From NCBI RefSeq assembly GCF_009727055.1, contig NC_052354.1, positions 53,056,960 through 53,120,959 of the forward strand: a stretch of DNA of 64,000 nucleotides, written 5' to 3'. A program made the position numbers and the translations under genes. The first letter of the stretch is position 1, and every line of letters starts with the position of its first letter. The notes beneath the pieces are model-generated. The model had not been told where the DNA came from and ran no database searches. It saw nothing but the letters and a program-made list of their open reading frames with translations. Source of the DNA: Benincasa hispida (taxonomy: Eukaryota; Streptophyta; Magnoliopsida; Cucurbitales; Cucurbitaceae). This document shows, one piece after another, positions 45,309-57,930 of this stretch.

Positions 45309-48034
45309 ATTAAAATATAAATAATTAATAATAAATTCTTATACTCTAAAATATTAATGATAAATGTATGGATTGAAATTTATTAAGTCTAAATATTTTA
45401 TTTATATTTAATAATTAATTCAAAATAATTTGTACAGATTAATTGATATTTAAACCATTAGTTCATTATGTTATTTTTTTTTTACTCTTCATCTCTCATG
45501 TATTATAAAGGGTATTAGAAAACTCATGTCATATATGTTAATAATATTTTAGATTTTAAAAAGTGAAATCATGTCAAACAAATAAGGATAGACCCATTTG
45601 CTAACCATTTCTTTTTCTTTTTCTTTTTTTTTTTAGTTTTTGAAAACTAAGCCTATTTCCTCCAAATTTCCTATAATAATTTACATATTTCTTAAGCATG
45701 TGAGTATAATTATTAGTCAAATTCTAAAAACAAAAACAAGTTTTTAACATATACTTTTTTTTATTTTCTAATTTTTGGCATGGTTTTAAAACATGTGAGT
45801 AGAAAGTAGATAACAAAGCAATAAATCTAGAGATGTAAAAGGTGTTTGTAAGCTTAATTTTTAAAAACTAAAAATAAAAAAACCAAATAGCTACCAAATG
45901 GGATTTATATTAATTTTTTATTTGAAAATCCATTGCAAAATTTGTGAAACAAATAAACTATAAATATATCTTTTTATAGAAAATATGAAAATCATGGTAA
46001 AGAATGGTGAGAAAGCAAGTACAATTTTAAAAAAACAAAATGATAATGAAACATGGTCTAAGTCATAACAATTAAAAAACAAACTTAAAATATTGTTAAA
46101 GTTTACCAATCTAGTCCCCAAACTTTAAGTTTTACATCTATCCGGTCTATAAACTACAAAAGTATTGATACTAAGACTCCGTTTGGGATTTACTTTTGCA
46201 ATTGTAAAAAGTGATTATATAAAAATCTTAATCGTCTAAATTGTTTGATAAAACAAATTATAAATTAATATACTAAAATCACTCCTAAATTTGTTCTAAA
46301 ATGCAAAAGCAAAAACTATTATTAAATACAACTTTTTAGATTTCGTCTTTCCTAAAAATTTGCTATCTTCCATAACAGTATACAAATCTCAAGTTTATGC
46401 TTTCATATTAATTTACTTGTTCACATTTATTCTCATTTTTAATTGGTTGAAATTCTTAGAATAATTATTCTTTTTTATAAAAGACAAATCTTTTAACAAA
46501 CAATTTAGATTAAACAAAATAGTTGCATTTCAAACCATATATATTTTCAAATAATTATATTTAATAAATTATAAATTAAACATCAATATAAAAATAATTG
46601 AAATGATAATCTATTTTATTCATATAATTAAATTACACAAATTTATTATTCATTACCGTAACTAATTTTTTTTGTTTAAAATTAAAATTTGTCAAATATT
46701 ATTTTATTTCTCCTCATAATTAAAAAATGTCTAATAAGTCATGAAACTTTTTGTTGCGTGCATGATAGGTAATTGAATTTTTTTTATTTTGTATTTAATA
46801 AATCTTGATTTTATTTAACATTTTCAAAATTCACAAACACATTAAATACAAAATTGAAAATTTATGGTTCCATTAAACAAAAAAAACTCAACTTTATATC
46901 TAACATATCAATTTTTTTTTAAAAAAAAAAAAATAGAATATGTTAGGAATGTATTAAACACAAAATTAAATGTTATGGGACCTAGCAATAGATGCCTCTA
47001 TTTTTTTATTTTTATTTTATGTGTGAAATAGATGGATCAAATAAATACAAAAAAATTGTAAACTAAAGTTGTAATTTATATTTATATGCTTACCTACTTT
47101 GGAGAATGATATAATTAATTTTGTCATAAATATTAATTAAAATACTTTGAATTGTAGGTTTGAAAAAACTTTTTTCTCAAAAAAAAAAAAAAAACTCAAA
47201 TTAGAGTTTAAATCTAAACCTCATATTCTTTTGTACTCGAGAGAACATATATAGACTTTAAATTATTACATTCGGTAATATTGTATTTTTTTTAAAAAAA
47301 AATGTTTATTTTTAAAATATTAGTTTTTAAACAACAAAACAAGATGAAGAAAAAGAAATTACATTATGAATGATATTTATTTGTCTCACATTCGGAAAAT
47401 TTTGTCCCCATTTCTCACTAAAAATGGGCAACTTTTTTTTTTTTTTTTTATATTTATGATATTTTTTCTCTCTCCACTCTCAATTTGACTATACTCTGGT
47501 ATCATGAAAATCCAAAATTATTAGAGTGACCATTTATATGCATTCACATTCATTGTAAATCAAACTTCTATGCCTAAAATATTTAGACTAAATCGTACCA
47601 AATATCTCTAAAATTTGTACTTTGTGTCAAAAATACCTTTGAACTTTCAAAAGTTTCTAAAACACCATCAAACTTCCAAAACGAGTTAAACATAACCTTG
47701 CTACTTGTTTTGGATGGAAATGGTTAGTGTTTTGTGTCAAAAATACCGCTGAATTTTCAAAAGTTTCAAAATTACCCTTAAACTTTAAAAGTATAGTTCA
47801 AAAACATCTTTACTGTTATATGAATATAAATCGTTAATATTGCCTTACTTCTCTATTTTGCATATTTTTTCTCTCTTCCCTTCTTCAATACCTTTTACTA
47901 CCATTTTTGTTAAAAGTTTGACATTTTTTTTATTGTAAGCTCTACACATTCTTTCTCTAAATTTCTTTAAGTGGAAGCTAACTTTGATGTATGTATGCCT
48001 TATGATCCTTTTTATAACGTCTCTAAAGTTCTTC
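45309..48034. other. Intergenic, A/T-rich
   Basis: No gene. Contains long A or T runs (46912-46931, 47178-47195, 47432-47449), a partial 'tctagtccccaaacttt' foldback arm near 46110 and a direct repeat at 47620-47845. It separates the two retrotransposon nests. Confidence 0.75.
47620..47845. repeat. Direct repeat, about 110-bp units
   Basis: 'tttgtgtcaaaaatacc' followed by 'ttttcaaaagtttc' occurs near 47622 and again near 47734, with diverged sequence between. Related to the foldback element in intron 1 of the transporter gene. Confidence 0.55.
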
Positions 48035-49330
48035 AAGTCTATTTTTATAACGTCGTTGCTAAAAGAGACTTACATTTCACCAGGATGACCAAAGGTGACT
48101 TGACCTTAATTCTAAGTGAGTTGTGAATTCCTGCCTATGAGGGCGATTCTTTGATTTATAAGGGTGAGAGTGGCCAAATTCGTCGATTCAATAAGCCTAC
48201 CATTTTGGGGATTCGTCTGATTGGAGAGCTGGAAACACAACTACACAAGAAGGAATTCACTCTTTCCCTACAGTTATGGTAAGAAGATAAATTGTTCCCT
48301 TAAGGGTTGATTTTAGGGCTTGAACAATGAGATCCCTCACCATCTTCTGGCTTGATAGGGGTTTGATCATAGTTGAACTATGACTAATTGTTCATTAGAG
48401 GGATCAGTGATACTTAAGAAATTAGATGTAACTACATTGGTAAAACGGTAATTTGATCAAATTGTACTTACGAGTAATTTGTGAAAGGTCAACGTACTGT
48501 TGATTGACAATATCCAATTGACACGTAAATATATCTATAGTGCGAAGAGTTTAGCTGTCGGTCTTTAGTGGAGTAACCGACAGTTAATGAATGATGATTA
48601 ATTTGGTTAAAAGAGTTTAATAAATTAATCTCATATCATTGAAGCTTCAATCTACTGGTCCATAAGGGCCCCTCGTTAGCTCAAGGAAGACTGATGAGAA
48701 TCAAATTAATTTTGGTGTGATTTGAATTGTTCAAATTAATTAAAGAGAATTAATTATATAAGATACAGTTAAATAATGTATATTGATACATTATATAATA
48801 TAATGTATGTTGATACATTTTTATGAGAGAAATAAATATTTGAATATGATTCATATAAAAACTATATGTTAAAATTTAGTGTGAATATGATTCATATTAA
48901 TTTTATATAGTTTTATGAGAGAAATAAATATTTGAATATGATTCAAATATTAATTATGTGAATATGATTCATATAGAAACTATATGTTAAAATTAATACT
49001 AATATGCATATTAAATTTATATAGTTTGATGAAAGGGGTTGTTATTTGAATGTGGTTCAAATATTAAATTATATGAATGTGATTAATATAAAATCTATAA
49101 GTTATATTATATGTGATATAATATAAACTATAGGTTATATGTTATATGTGATATAACATATAGTTTAATATTTATATATATTAAGTTAGTTAATATAAAT
49201 ATATTATTAAAATTCAAATTTTGAGTTTGAATTTTGAATTAAAAGAAAAGATGAGGGCTTTATAACCCCCTCAACCATCAAACCACTCAATTTTACGTAA
49301 AGAAATGAGAGAGAGGGAAAAGAGGTTTTC
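48035..49330 (+). repeat. Copia-family LTR fragment
   Basis: From 'ataacgtcgttgctaaaaga' on it follows the LTR family (purine/pyrimidine landmarks 'gagggatcagtg', 'cggtctttagtgga', 'gttcaaattaat'). The first 400 bp are missing. 48815-49010 holds a duplicated 'tatgagagaaataaatattt' unit. Confidence 0.7.
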
Positions 49331-49480
49331 TAATCATTTGGTTGGGGAGCTGGAAATACAGCTACATAAGAAGGAATTCACTTCTTCCTTATAGTTAGGG
49401 TAAGAAGATAAATTATTCCCTTAAGGGTTGATTTTGGGGCTTGAACAATGAGGTGCCTCACCATCGTCTAGTGTTTGCCT
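49331..49480 (+). repeat. Second Copia LTR fragment
   Basis: Repeats 'gctggaaatacagctaca', 'gaattcacttcttcc' and 'cttaagggttgattttg', already present near 48230-48320. So a second partial LTR, or an internal duplication, follows the first. Confidence 0.6.
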
Positions 49481-49870
49481 GATCGTGTAGCGTCATCGTA
49501 TAGTGCCTGACCAAGCTACAGATTGTGTAGTGTCTTCCATCTATCATATAGTGTCATCATTTAGCGTCGATCAAAACTACACGATCGCATAACGCCATCG
49601 TACAACGCCTCTTTTTTATCGTTAGCGCACACACAAAGCTACATTATCGTGTAGTGCCATCATATAGCACTTCAACGCATCGTTTAGCTGCCGCGCAAAG
49701 CTACACGATTGTGTAGTGCCATCGTATAGCACTTCACTGCATCTTTTAGCTCCCGTAGCTATATGATTGTTTAGTGCACATCACTTCAACGATCAGTGCC
49801 CATAGCTATATGATCGTCTAGATTTTCTTCACATCGTTTAACGCCCGTAGCTAGACGAAGTCTAGCATTT
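49480..49870 (+). repeat. Minisatellite with 'acgatcgtgtagtgcc' core
   Basis: At about 49632-49860, imperfect units of 45-60 bp begin 'agctacacgatcgtgtag' or variants and contain 'catcgtatagcacttc' and 'catcgtttagc'. Similar motifs cluster in the Copia LTRs and leader of nest 1. Confidence 0.7.
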
Positions 49871-50179
49871 AAACCTCAACGGCGATATTTGAGCAGATGC
49901 TGAAAAACTGGAATCTGCAACTCGACCTTCTTCACTTGTTTCTTCAATTACATTTTAATTTCAATTCCAATTACTCCAAATAAATTATAGACTCTTGAGA
50001 ACACATATAAGCTCATTAAACAAGAGCCAATTACAAATTTAATCAAGAAATTAAAGAGAAATTAAATGTCAAATCTCAAAAAATCATATCAGTGCACCAT
50101 TTTCATATAACTCATGAAAAATACCCACTATACCAATATTAAACCGAATTGAATGCTTAAATGATACTCTGATACCAAT
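49871..50179 (-). other. Leader start of a reverse Copia element
   Basis: On the minus strand, the primer site 'tggtatcagag' (50177-50167) follows the LTR end by 3 nt, and leader-like A/T sequence runs to about 49871. The remaining internal region is missing. Confidence 0.55.
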
Positions 50180-51969
50180 TGTTGGATTGTATCAGCAAGC
50201 AGCGGAAGCAACAAGGATCAATAAGCACTCTAATTCATTAATTTTGGCAGAAACTAAAGCATGCTCATACTAAAATAAGAGGGTTTGTCATACCTTTGTA
50301 GAACTTCTTCAAAGCTCAATTCCAGTTGTAGATTTCTCCAAATCTTGTTGTAGACCACCTCAAGATCTTACCCACTATTCTCTTGGAGCTCTAGATTGAG
50401 TCGTGGGACTCAAAATAAGCTTGAATGAAGGAAACTTGGAGAAAAACTCAGAGCAGCAATCCACTTGAATAACACCTTCTTCACCACGAATTTTTCAGCA
50501 AAAATTCTATAGATTGCATGCCTCAATTCCACTCCAATCTTCTCAATATATTGTAGACTATCATGTAAAGAAGAACTGCATGAGATGTAACTCATGCTTG
50601 GAGTTATTGATGTCAAAGAGAGTGGGTTTAGTATGAGCAACTTGAAGATGATAATGGAAAAAACCGAATTTCCATTTTGTGATTTTTTAACTTTTCTATT
50701 TTTACAAAATTGATTCCAAAAATCAATTTGATTTATAAAATTATAAATATTATTAATTTTACAAAGTTAATTTCAAATAAAAATAATAAATAATTATTTA
50801 AACAATAATTCTAATTAATTTAATATCAAATATTAAATTAATTTTACACAAATCCACCTTCATATATTTAAATCTTATTTAAGTATTAATTCTCCAATTC
50901 CATTTAATTCTTAAAATTAAACGTGTAATTATATCTTATATAATTACTAATTTCTTTAATTCTAATTTGAATGTTTCAAATTAACTTATAACATTACTTT
51001 AAAGCTAATCCATTTACGAGCTAGTAGAGGACCTCGCGGACCTACAGATCATAGGCTTCAACGATTCGAGATTAATTGGCTAAAGTCATTACACCGAATT
51101 AACCCCCATTCGTTAACTAATGGGTCACTCCACTAAAGCCCATAGTTGAACTTCCCTCACTGTAGATATATTATGTCCACTCGATATAACCATGATTAGT
51201 ACGTTAATGTAAACCCCGAACTTAGGTTTCCTAGATAATCATGTTTAGCCAAAGGAATGTTATATTACATATTTATTAAATAAAAATTCATGTTATTTAT
51301 AGGGATTATGAAGGAAGGAAGGAAAATATATCAAATGAAAAAACTCAATCATTAGTCTGGCTGGAGGCACTAAGTGTGGAGTGACGTGACAATTTATTCT
51401 TTGAACTCAGGAAGCGGCAGAAAGATTAAAAAGGGAAGTGAAACTTCAAAAGCATGGTTTTGGCAATTGACAAGTGAAAATTTAGCGAATTCAAAGTCAT
51501 TTGAAAGCTGGGAGAATCTAGTTTTCAAAGTTATCCTGCTGGAGAAAGATTGCAAGAGGAAAAGAACAAAAGTGGAGAATTTGCAGAAGAGGCAGAACCA
51601 CGGATTAACCAGGGCCCAAGGTGAAATTTAGAAGTTCCAAGCCAAATTATAAAGAATTCTAGGCTGAAATTTTAAAACAAGGAAGCTAACTCAAATCTAA
51701 ACAGGTTTGTAGAAGAAAGTTTCTTAAAAAGAGCTCTGGATTTTGAGTTATGAAATTTTGAAGTTATAACAAGGAATTAGTGCATAAGCAGACAGCTGCT
51801 TGTGAGGAACAAGCAAGCAGTTCATCGTGGAGAATTATAGCGAGATTTGGGCATAAGGATCTCGTTTATAAAGGAAATCTTGCTGATTTTATTAGAAGGA
51901 TCTCGGTCTAGGGGAAAATCTCGCTAGGAATTGAGGTGAGTATCGCTAAGAATTTCACAGGAAAAATTT

Positions 51970-52165
51970 GATCTCGCTCTAGAGGATCTCGTTGGTATCG
52001 CTCTAAAGGATCTCACTGGTATCCCTCTAAAGGATCTCGCTGGTATCGCTCTAGAGGATCTCGCTGGTATCGCTCTAGAGGATCTCGCTGGCATCGCTCT
52101 AGAGGATCTCGCTAGTATCGCTCAGGGGGGATCTCGCTAGCATCGCTCAGGGGGATGTCGCCAGT
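51970..52165 (+). repeat. 24-bp minisatellite, about 8 units
   Basis: Unit 'gctctagaggatctcgctgg' plus 'tatc', repeated about eight times with point variants ('aaagg', 'cagggg'). Within the gypsy-like solo LTR. Confidence 0.85.
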
Positions 52166-52641
52166 AAAGCTGTCTGTATTGATGGAAGTTCCTTTAATAA
52201 ATGAATTATTTTAGATATTTTACTAGGAATTCTAAGTAGTTTAATCGGGAATTATATCTTTTCACGCCAAGAAAAGCTAGGGGAAGCGTATAAACCAATA
52301 AGAGCTCGATGAACGGTGAGTGACTCAGTAAACTTAAGGTTTCCAATACTCATGCATATATGATCAAGTAAAGCACATTGACATTAATGAAGTATTTATA
52401 CTTTCCTGAGCAACAAATGGTTGGAGAATAACTTAATGCATGTTTCTCGGCTTGTATGTGTGTAACACAGGCCAAGGTATGTTGTGTAATCATTACAAAA
52501 GCTATGTTTTTTATTTTGATATATGCTTCCTAGAGAAAGGCTATGAGAGAATGAGTTCCTGTGTAAGTGAGTGACAATGGAATAACTCTTGTGTAAATAC
52601 TAGGCAATGGAACTTAATTTGATGTTACAAAATACACATTT

Positions 52642-52828
52642 GATACCGAAGGACGTTGAGAATGTATCTAACCAATTAGGTACCGAAGGACATTTGAGAA
52701 GGTACCTGGCTTGATACCGAAGGACATTTGAGAAGGTATCTGGCCAATTTGATACCGAAGGACATATGAGAAGGTATCATAGTAGCTCGATACCGAAGGA
52801 CAAATTTGAGAAGGTATCTGAGCTGAAG
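52642..52828 (+). repeat. 35-40-bp minisatellite, 5 units
   Basis: Five units beginning 'gataccgaaggac', each with 'gagaaggtatc' about 7 nt further on. The two halves of a unit ('gatacc' and 'ggtatc') are inverted, so each unit can form a small hairpin. Confidence 0.82.
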
Positions 52829-53783
52829 TACCTAAAATATAATGGCACTTAGTATGGCCACGTGCACGTCGACAGTTATGAATGAGAGCCCGAAATATGG
52901 GTTTCTTGGTTGGTAATAAACGTTTAGAAGCTAGAGCGTTTAGGCTCGTTCTCAACTAGGGAATAATAATATTTAATGATGTCTGAGAATAGTTTACAGC
53001 TACATATAGAGACAATTGCTTGACTTTACTCATTGGTATATTTACATATTTATAGTGATGCTACGTTTGTTGCTTTACGATTTTGTAGTTTTTCACTGAG
53101 CTTTTAGCTCACAGAATTTCTGTGTTTTCCCTTTTTAGGTAGCGGTCAGTTTCCTCAAAGGTGATCCTGCTGCTGCTTGCCAATTAAAAGACTTAGGTTA
53201 ATAATCTGTTTATGTACATATGTTTTGTGAGGGACTAGGGTTTTTGTAGGAATGTTTGGGCCACCTGTGAATATTTTTCTATAAAAGTAATGTCTTGGTT
53301 GTATGCTTGTAATTATGTAACCTTCGTAAGAACTTAAGGGAGGTTAGCTAAAGACTAAGGTCAAGTTACCTAGGTCATCACTTTGAAATAGTCAGTCTTA
53401 AACAGTAAATAGTGTTATAAAGTAAGAGTGATTGATTTTGTGGTCCGATCTTGTACAAACTCATTTGCACAGGACGCCCACACTTCTCATGTCATAATAT
53501 GTACGAATTAGGATCACTTCGTTTGTAGCACTTTACAACTCTTTGTAACCACTACAGAGTAGGCCACATCCAATAGTATTGCCAGTTCATTTTAACTATT
53601 TACTCAAACCCGATCCACTTTTATGTCTCCATATAAAGTTCAAGTATTCATGTAATAGTCAAGGGACTTTTAGGTTTATTAGATTTCTAATAAGCAATAC
53701 ATATATTCAATAACAACTTATTGAATTTTCAGAATAAGTTTTATTGTTTACAAACCACGGGTTTTAGGACATAAAACCCAACA

Positions 53784-53876
53784 AATCTATACTATTTAAT
53801 ATAAATGTTTATTTCAATTGAAATGAGATTTGGACGATCCACTTCCGCTCATAAGTTCTCTTTAAAACGGGATCCT
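53784..53876 (+). repeat. Copia LTR end fused to integrase
   Basis: 'cgatccacttccgctcataa' and 'gatccttcaattg' match the end of the Copia LTR family. Integrase sequence starts at once ('ctcaactctcagc'), so primer site, leader, gag and protease are deleted. Confidence 0.65.
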
Positions 53877-54407
53877 TCAATTGTATCTCAACTCTCAGCA
53901 TCTGGTGCACCTTAGCAGAATGGTATATCAAAAAGGAGAAATCAAAGCTTTTTGGATATGTTTCGGTCTATGATGAGTTATGCTTACTTACATAACTCGT
54001 TCTGGGATTATGCAATACAAATTGCAACCTATAAATTGTGTTCCATCCAAGAGTATTTATAAAAACACCTTTGAAATTATGGAATGGTTGTAAAGGTTTT
54101 ACGCCATTTCAAGATTTAGGGTTTCCTAACACATGTACTTGTGGCTAATCCTAAGAAATTGAACCCATGTTCAAAATTATGTCTATTTCTAGGCTACCTC
54201 AAATGAATAAGAGGTGGTTACTTCTATGATCCTAAAGATAATAAAGTGTTTGTATAGATAAACACTACATTTTTAGAAGGGGACTGCATCAGGGAGCATA
54301 AACCACGCAGTAAGATAATATTAAATGAACTTTTCGACGAAACTATTGAACCTTCAACAAGAGTTGTTGAAGAGCCTAGTACATCAACAAGAATTGTTGA
54401 TGTTGGT
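53877..54407 (+). pseudogene. Copia 2 integrase fragment
   Basis: Remnants in shifting frames: SQLSASGAP-like start, QNGISKRRN, MMSYAYLHNSFWDYAIQIAT, NCVPSKSI, CLFLGYL, GGYFYDPKDNKVF and EPSTRVVEEPSTSTRIVDV. The corresponding part of Copia 1 is 21090-21600. It ends at 54407, where a solo LTR interrupts it; the polyprotein resumes at 56245. Confidence 0.75.
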
Positions 54408-56244
54408 GAAGGAACCCTTTGAAAAGTCCTTGAGTAGAATATAGGATCGTCCCAATTTCCCAATTTCACATAACACGAAATTTTTTACAAATGAACAGAA
54501 AAAATATGTATTTAATTTAGAAATTTACAGTATGCTTAAAACAAAATACAAAAATTAAAATTAGGGTTTAGAACCCATACATTTGAAGAAAGATTCTTCA
54601 ATTGAACCCTTTGAATCGACGAATCCCACCACGAAATTTCCTCTGTATTCTTATGGATGAGAACCCAAAAGTTTGTCGGCTATGGCTATTTTGGTGAGGG
54701 AATTAAAGAGATGAAAGAAAGGAGAATGATGATGGGAATGTCAGATCTCTGTCACTTTCTATGTTCTCTGTGAAAGAAAATGCCAGAGAAAGAAAAGAAA
54801 AACAGTCCGCCCTACTATCACGTAGATTTTAAATAAATCATTTAATATATAAATTTATATGATAACTACCTTATCATAAAATATATATATTAAGCTTTAT
54901 GTTAATCAAATATAATATATAACCTATAGTTTCTATATTGTATCAAATGGAATATAACTTATAGTTTCAATACTCTTCTACCAATAGATTTTAATATAAA
55001 TCTCATTTATATTAAATTTAATTATATGAATTCAATTCATATAATTCATATTTGAATCACATTCAAATATTTATTTCATCTATAATAAACTTTATAATAT
55101 AATGTATCAAATACATTATAGTAATTATATCATATATAATTAGAATTAAATTAATTATATCACATATAATTAATTTCCTTAATTAATTTGAACTAATCAA
55201 ATTAATCCAAAAACTTATTCTCATTTATTCTCGTTGAGCTACCGAGGGGTCTCATGGACCTATAACTTGAAGCTTCAAAAGTATGTGAATAATTAATTAA
55301 ACTCTTTAATTAAATTATTTACTATCCGTTAATTGTCAGACACTCTAGTAAAGACCGACGTTTGTACTCTTTGCACTACAGATGTATTTTTGTGTCCATT
55401 GGATATAGCCAGTCAACAGTACGATGATCCTTCATAAATTGCTCGTTGTAGTTATATCTAACTCCTTAAGTACCATTGATCCCTCTAATGAACAATAAAT
55501 CATAGTCCAACTATGACCAAACCCCTTTCGAGCCAGGAGAGGGTGTGGCGCCACATTGTTCCATCCTTGGAATCAGCCCTTAAGGGAGCAATTTATCCAC
55601 TTACACTGACATTAGGGAAGGAGTGAATTTTTTCTTGTGTAGTTGTGTTCCCAGCTCCCCATTCAGACAAATCCCCAAAAAGGTAGGCTTGTTGAGTCTG
55701 CGATCTAGCCATTCTCACCCATATAAATCAAAGAACCGCCTTTATAGGTAGGAGTTCATAACTTACTTAGAATTCAGGTCATGTTACTTATGGTCATCTT
55801 GGTGAAATGTAAGTCTCTATTATGAACGACATTATATAATAAGACTAAACATTTCATGGTCTGGTATTATACAAACTCATTGATATAGAATATCCCTACT
55901 CATATGTCTCCACATGAATGATCAGGATCAGATCATTTGTAGTACTTTACAACAATTGAAAGATCTACAAAGCAGGTCATACTCGTAGTGTTACCAGGAT
56001 AAGGTATCCAACCTTATCCATCTACTACAGACCATTTAGGCTATCACTTAAAACATGATCCACTCGTATGTCTCTACATACATGTTTAAACTACAAGATA
56101 ACTTTGGATCTTAGTTTATTGGTTTTGGTTAATGCAACTAAAAATGAAATAAAACATCATATATTTTATTAAATAAGTAAGATGTTTGTAAAATACAATT
56201 ACAAACTATAGGACCCTATAAGATGTAAAACATCAACCCCAACA
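54408..56244 (-). mobile_element. Solo Copia LTR, reverse, inside Copia 2
   Basis: 1837 bp. On the minus strand it starts TGTTGGGGTTGATG at 56244 and ends at 54408. Flanks GTTGG (54403-54407) and GTTGT (56245-56249) fit a 5-bp target duplication with one change: Copia 1 reads continuously across the equivalent point ('tttcatctagtagg' follows). No internal region. Confidence 0.78.
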
Positions 56245-57815
56245 GTTGTTTCATCTAGTAGGTAGCATCCACCTCAATTGTTGAGGGAGCCTTGATGTAG
56301 TGCGAGGGTTACAAACCCACTTTTTTGTTATATGGGTTTAACAGAAACCCTATCATATCTGATGGGGAAGTTGAGAATCCATTATCTTATAAACAGGCAA
56401 TGGATGATGTAGATAAGATGAATGGATCAAAGCTATGAATCTCAAAATGGAGTCTAGATACTTCGATTCAGTCTGGGATCTTATGGACCAACCTGATGGG
56501 GTAAAATCTATAGATTTCAAATGGATCTACAAGAGGAAGATGGGTGCAGATGGTAAGGTACACCTTCAAGGCCAGACTAGTGGCAAAGGGTTATACCCAA
56601 ATAGAGGAAGTTGACTATGAACATCAAGACTTCCTTTCTGAATGGCAATCTTGAGGAGACAATCTATATTCAACAACCAAAGGGATTCATAACCCAAAGT
56701 CAAGAGCAAAAGGTTTGCAAGCTCAATTGGTCCATTTATGGATTGAAACAAGCTTCTTGATCTTGGAATATAAGGTTTAATACTACAATCAAATCTTATG
56801 ACTTTGATCAAAATGTTGATGAATCTTGTGTATACAAGAAAATCATCAACAATTCAATGGTTTTCTTAGTGTTATACGTAGACGATATTCTACTCATTGG
56901 GAACGATGTAGGTCTACTAACTGACATAAAATGGCGATTGACGACCCAATTCCAAATGAAATATTTGGGAGAGATGCAGTTTGTTCTCGATATTCTGATA
57001 TTTAGTGATCGTAAGAATAAATCGCTGGCCTTGTCTCAGGCATCATTATTGATAACCTGCCCATCAAATATTCGATGCAAAACTCCAAGAAAGGTTTACT
57101 ACCTTTTAGGCAAGGAGTTTTCTTGTCCAAAGAACAGTGTCCTAAGACACCTCAAGAAGTTGAGAAGATGAGACGGATCCCCTATTTATCAGTTGTTGGC
57201 AGCCTGATGTATGCACTGTTATGTACTAGACTTGATACTTGCTATGTAGTTGGGATAGCCAATAAATATCAGTTTAATCCAAGATTAGATCACTGGATCA
57301 TCGTTAAAACCATCCTTAAGTATCTTAAGAGAATACATGCTTGTGTATAGGTATAAGGATTTAATCCTTATAGGATATGCCGACTCTGATTTTTAGACCA
57401 ATAGAAATTTTAGGAAATCCACTTCAGGATCAGTGTTTACTCTTAATGGAGAAGATGTAGTCTGAAGCAACACCAAATAGAGGTATATATCTGACTCCAC
57501 CATGGAGGCAAAATATGTAGTGTTTTGTGAAGCTGCCAATGAGGTTGTTTGGCTCTAGAAATTCTTGACTGGCCTGGAAGTTGTTTAAGATATATTAAGG
57601 CTTACCACCTTTTATTGTGATAATTGTGGTATTGTAGTTAATTCCAGCGAGCCCATGAGCCACAAATGTGGAAATCATATTGAGTGCAAGTGACGTGATC
57701 ATCACCAAGATTACTCCGGAGCACAATATTGTCAATCCGTTTACAAAGGCCCTCACGGCTAAGGTGTTTGATGGTCACTTGGAGAATTTGGGTCTATGAG
57801 ACAAGCCACATCTAG
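56245..57815 (+). pseudogene. Copia 2 RT and RNase H
   Basis: After the solo LTR: WIYKRKMGADGK (56522 on), then a deletion that drops the segment up to the catalytic region (VKMAFLNG is seen as 'aagacttcctttctgaatgg', 56625), CKLNWSIYGLKQ, DESCVYKKI, and the intact box VFLVLYVDDILLIGND (56857-56910). Then RNase H: VVGSLMYALLCTRLDTCY, DSTMEAKYVV, YCDNCGIVVN, ITKITPEHNIVNPFTKAL, VFDGHLENLGL and stop near 57798. Stops and shifts occur throughout. 'gcaagtgggaga' follows, the usual sequence before the 3' end. Confidence 0.8.
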
Positions 57816-57930
57816 TCTAGGGCAAGTGGGAGATTTTACTGGATGCGTATTGTATGCCCTAGTTTTGTACTATGTATTGGTTTTCTCTTTTATTATGTAC
57901 ACCCTACTAACTTTAGGATAAGTAAAAAAT

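Larger units (their letters stand above)
51208..53342 (+). mobile_element. Gypsy-like solo LTR
   Basis: Starts TGTAAACCCCGAACTTAGG and contains two minisatellites; no coding or primer site. Flanks are GTTAA (left) and GTTAG (right), but compared with the LTR at 59184-61010 about 370 bp of host LTR are missing at this point, so it is not a simple insertion. The right boundary is approximate. A reading frame at 51374-51631 has no similarity and is ignored. Confidence 0.5.
50180..53783 (-). mobile_element. Reverse Copia LTR (second family), interrupted
   Basis: Minus-strand LTR starting TGTTGGGTTTTATGTCC at 53783 and ending ATACAATCCAACA at 50180, followed by a tRNA-Met type primer site, so it is a 5' LTR. 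It matches 59184-61010 in 50180-51207 and 53343-53783. The middle was replaced by another LTR (51208-53342). Confidence 0.75.

Noticed and set aside
49480..49870. Possible CRISPR-like array
   Set aside because: Units are degenerate and contiguous with no unique spacers, and the context is a plant retrotransposon LTR.
51374..51631. An 85-codon Lys/Ser-rich frame
   Set aside because: Inside a gypsy-like solo LTR, no similarity seen.
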